This document shows, piece by piece, positions 1 to 7,719 of a stretch of 64,000 bases of DNA. Both the position numbers and the translations under genes were made by a program. Where the stretch lies: the NCBI GenBank assembly GCA_965237635.1, contig CBDEFX010000002.1, forward strand, positions 558,001 to 622,000, given 5' to 3'. Below the pieces are notes generated by a model. The model ran no database searches. It was not told where the DNA came from and worked only from the letters and a program-made list of their open reading frames with translations. Source of the stretch: CBDEFX01 sp965237635. Lineage in GTDB: Bacteria > Chloroflexota > Dehalococcoidia > Lucifugimonadales > CAUZJF01. Positions within the stretch are counted from its first letter, which is position 1, and every line of letters begins with the position of its first letter.

Positions 1-491
1 GCCCTGGGCTCGATGTCGATGCTTTCGGTCGCCGCCCTCGCGCGAATCCACTGTCTGAGTTCGCCTGCGCTCGGCACGGGAAAAGTGCGCACTGTGACCG
101 CTCCCCGAATGGAAGACAGGAGAGGGTTCGACGCACCTAGACGGCCGTCGACGAATACCAGGTCGGTAGTCTCCGGCACTCTGGACAGGTACTCCGGCAG
201 GCCCTTCCACTGTTCCGATGCAGGCCTATTTTCCTCTGAGCCGGTGGGGCGGGACCTGGAGGGGGGCCGTCTCTCGAAAAGCGACAGTAGGCCGCGCACA
301 ACGACAAGTCGCTTCTCGGCCAGAAATGGCACCGTATCGCAAGTAGCGGCCAGCAGGTCGAAGCTCAAGTTGGCCCCATCGAGCTCGGTTATGTTGACGT
401 CCCGTAGGTCTGCAGGCCCCAGACCGTCTTTCATGGACGACAGAGTCTCGCTAAGGGAAAACTCATCGTCGCCATACAGCAGGTAGATCAA
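1..491 (-). CDS. holA: DNA polymerase III subunit delta, N-terminal part (cut by window edge)
   Basis: Reading the minus strand from a TTG at 491 gives 163 codons open to the window edge. The product opens with a LIYLLYGDDEFS-type sequence and contains PFLAEKRLVVVRG, both typical of the clamp-loader delta subunit, which opens the beta sliding clamp. A GGAGG lies about 11 bases upstream of the TTG. Only the N-terminal domain is inside the window. A plus-strand frame over 13-486 is open but has no recognisable content and is taken as a shadow. The call rests on motif recognition and is fairly firm. Confidence 0.85.
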   Translation of the reverse strand, partial: MIYLLYGDDEFSLSETLSSMKDGLGPADLRDVNITELDGANLSFDLLAATCDTVPFLAEKRLVVVRGLLSLFERRPPSRSRPTGSEENRPASEQWKGLPEYLSRVPETTDLVFVDGRLGASNPLLSSIRGAVTVRTFPVPSAGELRQWIRARAATESIDIEPR

Positions 492-523
492 GGTGTGTAG
501 TTCCCTCCATCGTGGCAACCGCG

Positions 524-529
524 TATAAT
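524..529 (+). promoter_or_regulatory. -10 element (TATAAT) before the DUF1232 gene
   Basis: A perfect TATAAT sits 35 bases before the ATG at 564, in the gap between the divergent holA and the DUF1232 gene. The -35 position (around 501, TTCCCT) is poor, so this is a partial promoter call. Confidence 0.4.
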
Positions 530-563
530 GGTACTTAGAGAGAAGGGAGTGTGACGAGCTCTG

Positions 564-923
564 ATGCGAGCGCTTCTCATGCTGTTGAATACGACGGGCG
601 TGCCACGGCTGGTATTCAGGCTTATGGCGGACCGGCGAGTGCCGATTAGGACCAAGCTGATCCTTCCAGCCGCGATCGTCTACCTGATCCTGCCCTTCGA
701 CATCGTTCCCGACATCTTACCAGCGTTGGGCCGAATAGACGACATTCTGGTGATCGTCATCTCGCTGGCGATGTTCCTTGCCATCGCCCCGAAAGATGTC
801 GTCCTGGAACATCTAGGGCGACCGCCAGCGGGTCGCGATGAAGATCAGCCCAAGGACCCCAAAGCGACCATCATCGAAGGGTCGTACCGCATCGAGGATG
901 ACGAAGGCAGCGTGGGCCGCTAG
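564..923 (+). CDS. DUF1232 (YkvA-type) small membrane-associated protein
   Basis: The product is 119 residues long. The central segment, about residues 30-80, carries the DUF1232 pattern: a charged VPIRTKLI stretch, then YLILPFDIVPDILP, then a hydrophobic helix (DDILVIVISLAMFLAIAP). The family is widespread and its function is unknown; a short amphipathic plus hydrophobic pair suggests membrane contact. The C-terminal 30 residues are acidic and probably disordered. The gene stands alone, divergent from holA and 99 bases before ychF. Confidence 0.8.
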   Translation: MRALLMLLNTTGVPRLVFRLMADRRVPIRTKLILPAAIVYLILPFDIVPDILPALGRIDDILVIVISLAMFLAIAPKDVVLEHLGRPPAGRDEDQPKDPKATIIEGSYRIEDDEGSVGR

Positions 924-1022
924 CTCGTCCACGTCGTGCAAGTCCCGGACTTCGACTAACGGCCGGTCGCTGCTCGCTCTTCGCGACCGAATGTCTGGCC
1001 GGTCTCCCTGTCTGGTGGGAAC

Positions 1023-2123
1023 ATGGAAGTGGGCATCGTCGGACTTCCAGGAAGCGGCAAAACCACGATTTTCAACGCTGTCACCAGGGGGAAGGCAGAC
1101 GTTGCGACGTACTCCAGACTCGACGGCAAGCCTAATATAGGCGTAGCCAAAGTCCCGGACAACCGTCTGGACAGACTGGCAGATGTATTCAAGCCTCGGC
1201 GGGTCGTTCCGGCAGAGGTGAGCTACGTCGACCTGCCGGCCCCACTAGAGGGCGCGGACTCGACACAGAGCATCGCCTCCGAGCTGCTGAATTATCTACA
1301 GAGCGCAGACGCCCTGATGGTTGTCGCCCGGGCTTTCGAAGACCCGGCCGTCAGCCACGTAGAAGGTAGTATCGATCCCTTCCGTGACGTGGAGACCGTG
1401 CTCTTCGATCTCACGATCATGGACCTCGCAATACTAGAGAGGCGGCTGGACCGGCTCGAACAGGGTACAAAAGGGGCCAAGGCCCCCGAGCGAGACGCGA
1501 TCTCCAAAGAGCAATTACTGCTGGACCGACTGAAGGCGGGTCTGGAGGACGGCACGCCACTCAGGGATCAGGGCCTTAGTCAGGACGAGGCCGGACTTCT
1601 AGTGGGTTACCAGTTCCTTACAGCCAAACCGCTGATAATCATCATCAATGCGGCGGAGGGTCAGACATCCGAAACGGAGGCTCTGGACGACCGCCTTTCG
1701 TCCACTATCGCAGGGCCGAACACCGGAGAGACGGTGCTGTACGGCAAGCTTGAGATGGAGCTGGCCCAGATGGACCCAGCGGAAGAGCAGGAGTTCCGAG
1801 AAAGCCTGGACGTCGGAGGGTCCGGCCTGGACCAGATGATCGGGCTGTCCCACGAGGTCTGCGACGTGCTTACTTTCTTCACAGGGAATCAGAACGAGGT
1901 CAGGGCGTGGACGGTGCCACGAGGCATCACGGCCCTAAAGGCGGCAGGCAAGGTCCACTCCGACTTCGAACGAGGATTCATAAGGGCCGAGGTGGTCGGC
2001 TTCGAGGACCTGGACGAATGTGGCAGCATCGCCGAAGCCCGCAAGCGGGGAGTCCTCCGCCAGGAAGGCAAGGGATACGTTGTAGCGGACGGAGATATCA
2101 TGAATGTCCTCTTCAGTATCTGA
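1023..2123 (+). CDS. ychF: Redox-responsive ATPase YchF (Obg-like)
   Basis: The protein is 366 residues long, the usual length. It has the P-loop GLPGSGKT at residues 7-14, a DLPAP switch segment at 70-74, and NAAE at 209-212 in place of the NKxD guanine motif; NxxE marks YchF/OLA1, which prefers ATP. The last 80 residues form a TGS domain (VRAWTVPRGITALKAAG). YchF is a ribosome-associated translation-linked ATPase. Its end overlaps the hemW start by 20 bases in another frame, so the two genes are probably co-transcribed. Confidence 0.95.
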   Translation: MEVGIVGLPGSGKTTIFNAVTRGKADVATYSRLDGKPNIGVAKVPDNRLDRLADVFKPRRVVPAEVSYVDLPAPLEGADSTQSIASELLNYLQSADALMVVARAFEDPAVSHVEGSIDPFRDVETVLFDLTIMDLAILERRLDRLEQGTKGAKAPERDAISKEQLLLDRLKAGLEDGTPLRDQGLSQDEAGLLVGYQFLTAKPLIIIINAAEGQTSETEALDDRLSSTIAGPNTGETVLYGKLEMELAQMDPAEEQEFRESLDVGGSGLDQMIGLSHEVCDVLTFFTGNQNEVRAWTVPRGITALKAAGKVHSDFERGFIRAEVVGFEDLDECGSIAEARKRGVLRQEGKGYVVADGDIMNVLFSI

Positions 2124-3345
2124 GCCTCGCACGCAGGAGTCGATCGGCCTCTACGTCCACATCCCCTTCTGCGAGACCAAGTGCCCGTACTGCGACTTCA
2201 ACACCTACGCCGGCATAGAGGCTCTCATACCCGGATATGTGGCGGCCCTGCGCACGGAGATCGACTTGTGGGGGCCCCTCCTAGACCATCCGTCCGTCGG
2301 CACGGTGTTCTTCGGTGGCGGTACTCCCTCCTACCTACCCGCCGAGGACATCGGCTCACTTCTAGAGGCCATCGGCGCCGGATTCGATGTCGATCGCGAA
2401 GCGGAGATTACGCTGGAGACCAACCCCGGCGATTTCACCGACGAGAAGCTTCAGCGGTACCGCGAGCTCGGGGTAAATCGGCTCAGCATCGGAGTCCAGA
2501 GCCTCGACGACCGGCTTCTCGGTTTATTGGGGCGACGCCACTCCGCAACGGAGGCCATCGGCGCCTACCGCATGGCCCTGCAAGCCGGGTTCGACAACGT
2601 CAGCATCGACCTCATGTACGGCGTACCGCATCAAAGCCTCGATGACTGGGGGCAGACTCTCACAAAAGCCGCTGCGTTGGAGCCGCAGCACCTCTCGATG
2701 TACTGCCTCACCCTTGAGTCGGGCACTCCGATGGACCGCTGGGTAAGGTCCGGCGACATGCCCGGTCCGGACTCGGACCTGGCCGCCGACATGTACCTGA
2801 TGGCCGAGGAGACGATGCAGGCCGGAGGCTACGCGCACTACGAGATCTCGAATTGGGCACGGCCCGGTATGGAGAGCCTACACAATCTGACCTACTGGAA
2901 GAACCAGCCCTACCTAGGCGTCGGCCCCGGCGCTCACTCGTACTTGGCGGGCCACAGGTTCTACAACCTCAAGTCGCCCAAGGAGTACGTCAACAGGCTG
3001 GAAGGTTTCACCCCCTCTCTAACTCTCCCCCTCGAAGGGGGAGAGGACAAGGGTCCGTGGGCCCAGGTCCCAGTGGTCGAGAAAGTCGAGCCAATCGATC
3101 GGCGGCTCGAGATAGCCGAGACGATGATGCTCGGCCTGCGGCTAAACGAGGGTATCGAGATCGAGACTTTCGTCCGGCGTTTTGGCGAGACTCCCGCTGA
3201 CGTCTACAGTGACACCCTCAGCGAGCTAGAGTCCATCGGCCTGTTGGAGGCGGCCAACGGCGCTGTCCGGCTGACCGGCCGGGGCCGCCTGCTCGGCAAC
3301 GAGGTCTTTAGCCGGTTCTTCGATTACGCCAAGGCCACGGTTTAG
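2104..3345 (+). CDS. hemW: Radical SAM heme chaperone HemW-like protein (coproporphyrinogen oxidase-like)
   Basis: The 413-residue protein has the radical SAM cluster motif CETKCPYC (C23, C27, C30) followed by GGGTPS at 71-76, and ends with the HemW C-terminal domain. HemW delivers heme to respiratory enzymes; true HemN cannot be ruled out by eye. Around residues 300-320 there is an extra stretch (TPSLTLPLEGGEDKG) encoded by a CTCTCCCCCTCGAAGGGGGAGAG palindrome-like repeat that looks like an intergenic element captured in frame. The start at 2104 lies inside the ychF 3' end. Confidence 0.9.
   Translation: MSSSVSEPRTQESIGLYVHIPFCETKCPYCDFNTYAGIEALIPGYVAALRTEIDLWGPLLDHPSVGTVFFGGGTPSYLPAEDIGSLLEAIGAGFDVDREAEITLETNPGDFTDEKLQRYRELGVNRLSIGVQSLDDRLLGLLGRRHSATEAIGAYRMALQAGFDNVSIDLMYGVPHQSLDDWGQTLTKAAALEPQHLSMYCLTLESGTPMDRWVRSGDMPGPDSDLAADMYLMAEETMQAGGYAHYEISNWARPGMESLHNLTYWKNQPYLGVGPGAHSYLAGHRFYNLKSPKEYVNRLEGFTPSLTLPLEGGEDKGPWAQVPVVEKVEPIDRRLEIAETMMLGLRLNEGIEIETFVRRFGETPADVYSDTLSELESIGLLEAANGAVRLTGRGRLLGNEVFSRFFDYAKATV
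3009..3053 (+). repeat. REP-like palindromic insertion inside hemW coding sequence
   Basis: An inverted repeat with arms CTCTCCCCCT and AGGGGGAGAG lies around 3022-3048 and is translated in frame. A similar element (CCCTCTCCC / GGGAGAGGG) sits at the start of the herA-linked gene near 7100-7130. Such pyrimidine/purine palindromes are normally intergenic. Confidence 0.6.
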
Positions 3346-3357
3346 GCAAGCCTTCGA

Positions 3358-3386
3358 TTGTCCGTCCTAGACCCCTGTGCTATCCT
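3358..3386 (+). promoter_or_regulatory. Candidate sigma-70-type promoter for selB
   Basis: TTGTCC (3358-3363) and TATCCT (3381-3386) are separated by 17 bases and sit 33 bases before the selB GTG start, in the only gap between hemW and selB. Both hexamers are near consensus. No experiment supports it. Confidence 0.45.
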
Positions 3387-3418
3387 AGCGGCAACCTCAA
3401 ACGACAGGGTCTTTTCCC

Positions 3419-5281
3419 GTGTACGTAATCGGCACCGCCGGGCACGTTGATCATGGCAAATCTACCCTCGTCCAGGCGCTGACTGGCATCGACCCGGACC
3501 GGCTCCGCGAGGAGAAGGAGCGGGGGCTGACCATCGACCTTGGATTCGCCTGGCTGCGCCTCCCCAATGGCAACGAGGTGAGCATAGTCGACGTGCCGGG
3601 CCACGAGCACTTCGTCAACAACATGCTGGCCGGGGTCGGGGGTATCGATCTGGCCCTGTTGGTTGTCGCCGCCGACGAGTCCGTCATGCCTCAGACGAGG
3701 GAGCATCTGGCGATCCTGGACCTGCTCAACATCAGCCGGGGCCTCGTTGCCTTGACCAAGAGGGACCTGGTCGACGACGACTGGGTCGCGCTAGTCACTG
3801 CCGACGTCGAAGAGGTGCTGAAAGGGACCACTCTTGAGGGGGCGCCTATCCTTCCCGTGTCGGGAACGACCGGACAGGGGCTGCCCGACCTCGTGACCGC
3901 TGTCGAGGGCCTGCTCCAGGAGGCTGGGGAGAAAAAAGACCTGGGCCGGCCGCGGCTGCCCATCGACCGCTCCTTCACGATGTCAGGGTTCGGCACTGTG
4001 GTGACGGGCACCTTGATCGACGGCAGGCTTAGCGTTGGGCAGGAGGTAGAGCTGGTCCCCACCACCGGCACCACGAGGATCAGAGGTCTTCAGACGCACC
4101 GGCAAAAGGTTGACCAGGGACAACCGGGGAGCCGGGTCGCGGCCAATCTAGCAGGCATCGCTCAAGAAGACGTGAGCCGGGGCGACGTACTCACGACGCC
4201 GGGATGGCTGAAGCCTACTACCGCTCTCGACGTTCGCCTCAAGATAATCCCGGACGCGCCGCGCCCTTTGAAGCACAACACGTTCGCGACGTTGCACACC
4301 GGCAGTAGCGAGTCGGTCGCTCGGGTCCGGCTGCTCGACAGACAGACTGTGGAGCCTGGCGAGTCTGCCTGGGCGCAGCTGAAGCTCGACGACTCGATAG
4401 GGGTCGTCAAGGGAGACTACTTCGTCATAAGGTCCAACCGGACGACCCTTGGCGGAGGGAGTGTTGTCGACCCGCACGCCCGCCGGCACCGCCGCATGCA
4501 CGCCCCTATCCTGGAACGCCTCGCGGTTATGGAGAAGGGGTCGGACAGGGAAGTGCTCGTCAAGAGCATTGAGGTCTCGGAGGCGACGGAGTTTACTGAG
4601 CTGGTGAATCGCGCAAACCTTCAACCGGCCGCGGCGCGAGCCGCTCTGAAGGAGATGGCTGCTGAGAAGCTGGTGGTCATCCTTGGGAACGGGACAATCG
4701 GCAAGGGGGCGATCGTCTTTACTGCGGCCGGATGGGCGTCGTTGGCGGACAGTACAACCAGTTTCCTCAATGACTACCATGAGCGGTTCCCGCTCAGGAA
4801 GGGCACACCCAAGGAAGAGTTGCGAAGCCGCCTCCGAATGGCGCCTCAGGTCTTCAACAATGCTCTGCCGAAACTACGGGAAGACGGCGTGCTGGTGGAG
4901 GATGGCCTCGTGCTACGGCGTCCGGAGCACGCTCGGAACCTCTCCGACGACCAAGGCAAGAAGGCCGAGGAATATGTCCAGGTGCTCGAGTCCAATCCTT
5001 ACTCTCCCCCGACCGACTCGCCCGTTGACGCCGAGGTCTTAACTCTACTGGCCGACCAGGGCAAGGTGGTAAAGGTGAGCGACTCCGTGATTTTCGCCAC
5101 CTCAGCCTACGAGGAGATGGTCGAAAAGATCTCTGCTGAGATAACAAAACGAGGCGAGATCACAGTCGCCGACGTTAGGACCACGTTCGGTACCAGTCGC
5201 AAGTACGCACTCGCTCTTTTGGAATACCTGGACCAGCAGCGAATAACCAAGCGGGTCGGGGACGCTCGCGTACTGCGGTAG
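3419..5281 (+). CDS. selB: Selenocysteine-specific translation elongation factor SelB
   Basis: The 620-residue protein opens with a GTPase domain: GHVDHGKS (8-15), DVPGHEHFV (58-66) and TKRD (113-116). EF-Tu-like barrels follow, and the C-terminal ~250 residues show the winged-helix repeats that bind the SECIS hairpin (for example EVLTLLADQGKVVKVSDSVIFA). SelB brings Sec-tRNA to UGA. The start is GTG at 3419, with only a weak upstream AGGG. No selA, selC or selenoprotein gene is in the window, so the rest of the pathway must lie elsewhere. Confidence 0.95.
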   Translation: MYVIGTAGHVDHGKSTLVQALTGIDPDRLREEKERGLTIDLGFAWLRLPNGNEVSIVDVPGHEHFVNNMLAGVGGIDLALLVVAADESVMPQTREHLAILDLLNISRGLVALTKRDLVDDDWVALVTADVEEVLKGTTLEGAPILPVSGTTGQGLPDLVTAVEGLLQEAGEKKDLGRPRLPIDRSFTMSGFGTVVTGTLIDGRLSVGQEVELVPTTGTTRIRGLQTHRQKVDQGQPGSRVAANLAGIAQEDVSRGDVLTTPGWLKPTTALDVRLKIIPDAPRPLKHNTFATLHTGSSESVARVRLLDRQTVEPGESAWAQLKLDDSIGVVKGDYFVIRSNRTTLGGGSVVDPHARRHRRMHAPILERLAVMEKGSDREVLVKSIEVSEATEFTELVNRANLQPAAARAALKEMAAEKLVVILGNGTIGKGAIVFTAAGWASLADSTTSFLNDYHERFPLRKGTPKEELRSRLRMAPQVFNNALPKLREDGVLVEDGLVLRRPEHARNLSDDQGKKAEEYVQVLESNPYSPPTDSPVDAEVLTLLADQGKVVKVSDSVIFATSAYEEMVEKISAEITKRGEITVADVRTTFGTSRKYALALLEYLDQQRITKRVGDARVLR

Positions 5282-5381
5282 CGTTCGCGCTCTCACTAGG
5301 TCGGATAGGGTGCCACGTGGGTAGGGACTCCCAGCCGCTTGAGATTCCACTCGGGGCAGATTTCGTAGTTCAGGATAGCAA

Positions 5382-5885
5382 TTGACGGACGAGAGCCGAC
5401 AGGCGCCCGACGTAGACCAACTGATGATCGAGCTGCACCCTGGGAGAGTCCCGGTGTCGTTCCTCTCATCGCTGCTGCGAGTGCTGCAGGCCGCACTCAG
5501 AGAGGTAGCCCGCAGCGACGAAGACACACGCGCGCAGTTCGACCAGCGGCCTCAGCCGATACTCGTCCTGACTAAGCTCGAAGCCGACGGTAAGCTGAGT
5601 CTGAACCTTGTATTCGTTAACCCAGTTGACTCGACGCCGATCGGTCCTCTATCGGACCGTACATTCGACGCGTTCCTTGATCGGTTCAGCGAGTTCGTAA
5701 AGGGGCTTCCTCAGCCAGGCCTATGGGGCGGAGCGGCCCGAAGACCGGCCCCGGGCAGTTTTGAGTCCGATCTGGACCGTCGAATGGACCAGCTATACAG
5801 GGAGATTCGCCGCTCCACGAAGGCGGTCCTGAGGTTCAAAAACCGCACTATCGAGATCGAGGGCGACCGCTTGGAGATCGGTTAG
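5382..5885 (+). CDS. Uncharacterised protein linked to nurA-herA
   Basis: The 167-residue protein matches no family I recognise. It starts at a TTG (5382) with a poor ribosome site. The N-terminal part is helical and acidic (SFLSSLLRVLQAALREVARSDED), the middle is beta-rich (PILVLTKLEADGKLSLNLVFV), and the C-terminus has a basic helix followed by a short strand. It has no signal peptide or membrane segment. Its TAG stop overlaps the GTG start of nurA by one base, so it is translationally coupled to it. A role in the NurA-HerA end-processing complex is inferred only from this linkage. Confidence 0.7.
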   Translation: MTDESRQAPDVDQLMIELHPGRVPVSFLSSLLRVLQAALREVARSDEDTRAQFDQRPQPILVLTKLEADGKLSLNLVFVNPVDSTPIGPLSDRTFDAFLDRFSEFVKGLPQPGLWGGAARRPAPGSFESDLDRRMDQLYREIRRSTKAVLRFKNRTIEIEGDRLEIG

Positions 5886-7090
5886 TGTCGTTAGACCTGG
5901 GTAAGACTGCCCTGCAAATCGACGGTATGGCGGTAGAGCTCAAGACCCGCCAGAGCGACCGCCAACTGTGGCTGCAGGCGGCCCTGCGCGCCATCGGTGA
6001 TTTCTCGTTAGACAGCTACAACTCACGGCGGGAGCAAGGAGTGGATGGCTGGGCGGTCCCAAGTGTGCTGGAGGACTCACGGTCCCGTCGCCCACCTCCG
6101 CCCCTGCTGTCAGACTTCTGTGTGGTAGCCACCGACGGCTCGCACATTGACGTAGACCGGCACCTGCCGGTGCGCTGCTTCTTGATCAACGTAGGCGTAT
6201 CGGTTTTGACCTACGGCTCACTGCCAGACGCCCGGCTGTTCAGTCGTCCCCGCTTGTACGCGCGCAACGATGAGCTTGCGATACGCGACGACTCCAGCTA
6301 CAGAGAGCAGGCCATCGAGGGCGTCGTGCTGGGTGCCAAGCGAACCGTCGAGGAGATAAGGGCGCTGGTCGAGGTCGCGCGCGAGCTGCCTCCAAACACG
6401 CCTACGATCTGCCTGCTCGATGGATCGCTGGTGATGCTCGGACTGGTAGGACACGGCTTCTACGACTTCGTGCCGCGTGAGCTGATCGAAGAGGGGTTCG
6501 TGCAGGCTCTGGAAGAGCTGAGAAAGATCGCCAAGGACCGGCCTCTTGCCGTGGCGAGCTACATAAGCCTCCCAGGCAGCGCCGAGGTCATGCGAGCGTT
6601 GCGTCTGATGGTCTGTTCATATGGCTTATCCGATTCCGAGTCTCGCTGCGGCCTCCCCGGCGCAGGCCGCGAGCCGTGCGACGGGTGCGTCGGTGGGGTA
6701 CTCGACCGCGAGCTGTTCGCGAGTATGCTTGCACCAGGTGAACGCTCGGCCTTGTTCGGCATCTCTTCACCGATCGTCGACAACCACTATCAGGGACACG
6801 GAGTCGACTTCTTCTACATCAACGGCGGGGAGGAGATCGGGCGCGTCGAGGTGCCGTCGTGGGTCGCTGACGACGAAGGGCTGCTGAGTCTAGTCCATTC
6901 TCTGGTCGTAGACCAGTGCCGCCGCGGCCGTGGCTATCCGGTTGCCCTTATGGAGGCGCACGAGCAGGCCGCGGTCGGCGGTGCCGATAGACGACATTTC
7001 GTCGAGCTTGTAGACCAGGCGTTGAACGAGCAGGGAATGCCCGTCTACACCTCGGAGAAGGCGCTCTCGAAGCGGCTGCGCTGGCTATGA
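5885..7090 (+). CDS. nurA: NurA-domain 5'-3' nuclease
   Basis: The 401-residue protein carries NurA motifs: VATDGSHI with D84, LLDGSL with D179, and a C-terminal segment YPVALMEAHEQAAV. In archaea NurA is a dimeric nuclease that works with the HerA translocase to resect double-strand breaks. The segment CGLPGAGREPCDGC, around residue 256, has three cysteines and could bind a metal, which is unusual for the family. GTG start at 5885 is coupled to the gene before; the next gene starts within its stop codon (ATGA overlap at 7087-7090). Confidence 0.85.
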   Translation: MSLDLGKTALQIDGMAVELKTRQSDRQLWLQAALRAIGDFSLDSYNSRREQGVDGWAVPSVLEDSRSRRPPPPLLSDFCVVATDGSHIDVDRHLPVRCFLINVGVSVLTYGSLPDARLFSRPRLYARNDELAIRDDSSYREQAIEGVVLGAKRTVEEIRALVEVARELPPNTPTICLLDGSLVMLGLVGHGFYDFVPRELIEEGFVQALEELRKIAKDRPLAVASYISLPGSAEVMRALRLMVCSYGLSDSESRCGLPGAGREPCDGCVGGVLDRELFASMLAPGERSALFGISSPIVDNHYQGHGVDFFYINGGEEIGRVEVPSWVADDEGLLSLVHSLVVDQCRRGRGYPVALMEAHEQAAVGGADRRHFVELVDQALNEQGMPVYTSEKALSKRLRWL

Positions 7091-7719
7091 GTAGCACACC
7101 CTCACCCCAGCCCTCTCCCTTCAAGGGAGAGGGGGTAAGTCCGAGGGCCGTGGGCGAGGTGGTACAGGCCTCGACTACTGAGTTCGTGGCCCAGAGCCAC
7201 CGGCTATACGAGTCACCAACGTTAGGCGCGCTGGTAAGGTGCGGGGGTGACGAGCCCATCTATGGCGTAGTGGGCGAGGTCACGACCCAAAGCATCGACC
7301 CTGGCCGCCGTCCAGTGGCCGTCGGCGAGGGGGAAGAGGCGGAGGAGGCCGTGTACGAGCAAAATCCTCAGCTCAACCGGCTGCTAGCGACTGAGTTCAG
7401 ATCGGTCGTGGTCGGCTACCAGTCAGACGGGCTGACTCGCCGCTACCTGGCCCCAATGCCGCCCAGGATTCATGCGTTCGTATACGAGTGCGACCTCGAC
7501 CAGGTGCGCGAGTTCACCGGCTCCCTCGATTTCTTGTCGATCTTGCTTGCATCGCCCGCCGGCTCCGCAGACGACGTGACGGCTTCGTTCCTGCGCCGCG
7601 CCAGCGTCGCTCATCCGGAGCCGGACACGTTTCTGGTTTCCGCTGGCAAGGAACTCGCCACGCTGCTGGCCGGCCAATTGCCGCGGCTAAACGGACTTTT
7701 GAGGAGACTGTCAACTTGA
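7087..7719 (+). CDS. HAS-barrel-like accessory protein of the nurA-herA operon
   Basis: The 210-residue protein starts with a low-complexity stretch (SSTPSPQPSPFKGEG) encoded by a palindromic repeat, then VGEVVQASTTEFVAQS and a beta-rich domain like the N-terminal HAS barrel of HerA/ATP synthase-type ATPases. The C-terminal half is helical. HerA downstream has its own N-terminal barrel, so this may be a second, detached barrel protein. It overlaps nurA by four bases and herA by four bases (TTGA), indicating tight coupling. The function is inferred from context; the fold call is tentative. Confidence 0.65.
   Translation: MSSTPSPQPSPFKGEGVSPRAVGEVVQASTTEFVAQSHRLYESPTLGALVRCGGDEPIYGVVGEVTTQSIDPGRRPVAVGEGEEAEEAVYEQNPQLNRLLATEFRSVVVGYQSDGLTRRYLAPMPPRIHAFVYECDLDQVREFTGSLDFLSILLASPAGSADDVTASFLRRASVAHPEPDTFLVSAGKELATLLAGQLPRLNGLLRRLST
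7093..7131 (+). repeat. REP-like palindrome at the 5' end of a coding region
   Basis: CCCTCTCCC and GGGAGAGGG flank a short TTCAA loop just after the start codon at 7087, and are translated as the first residues of the protein. It is the same class of element as the insertion in hemW. Confidence 0.6.

Noticed and set aside
3419..5281. In-frame UGA selenocysteine codons in the window
   Set aside because: Although selB is present, no gene here shows an internal TGA at a conserved cysteine position.
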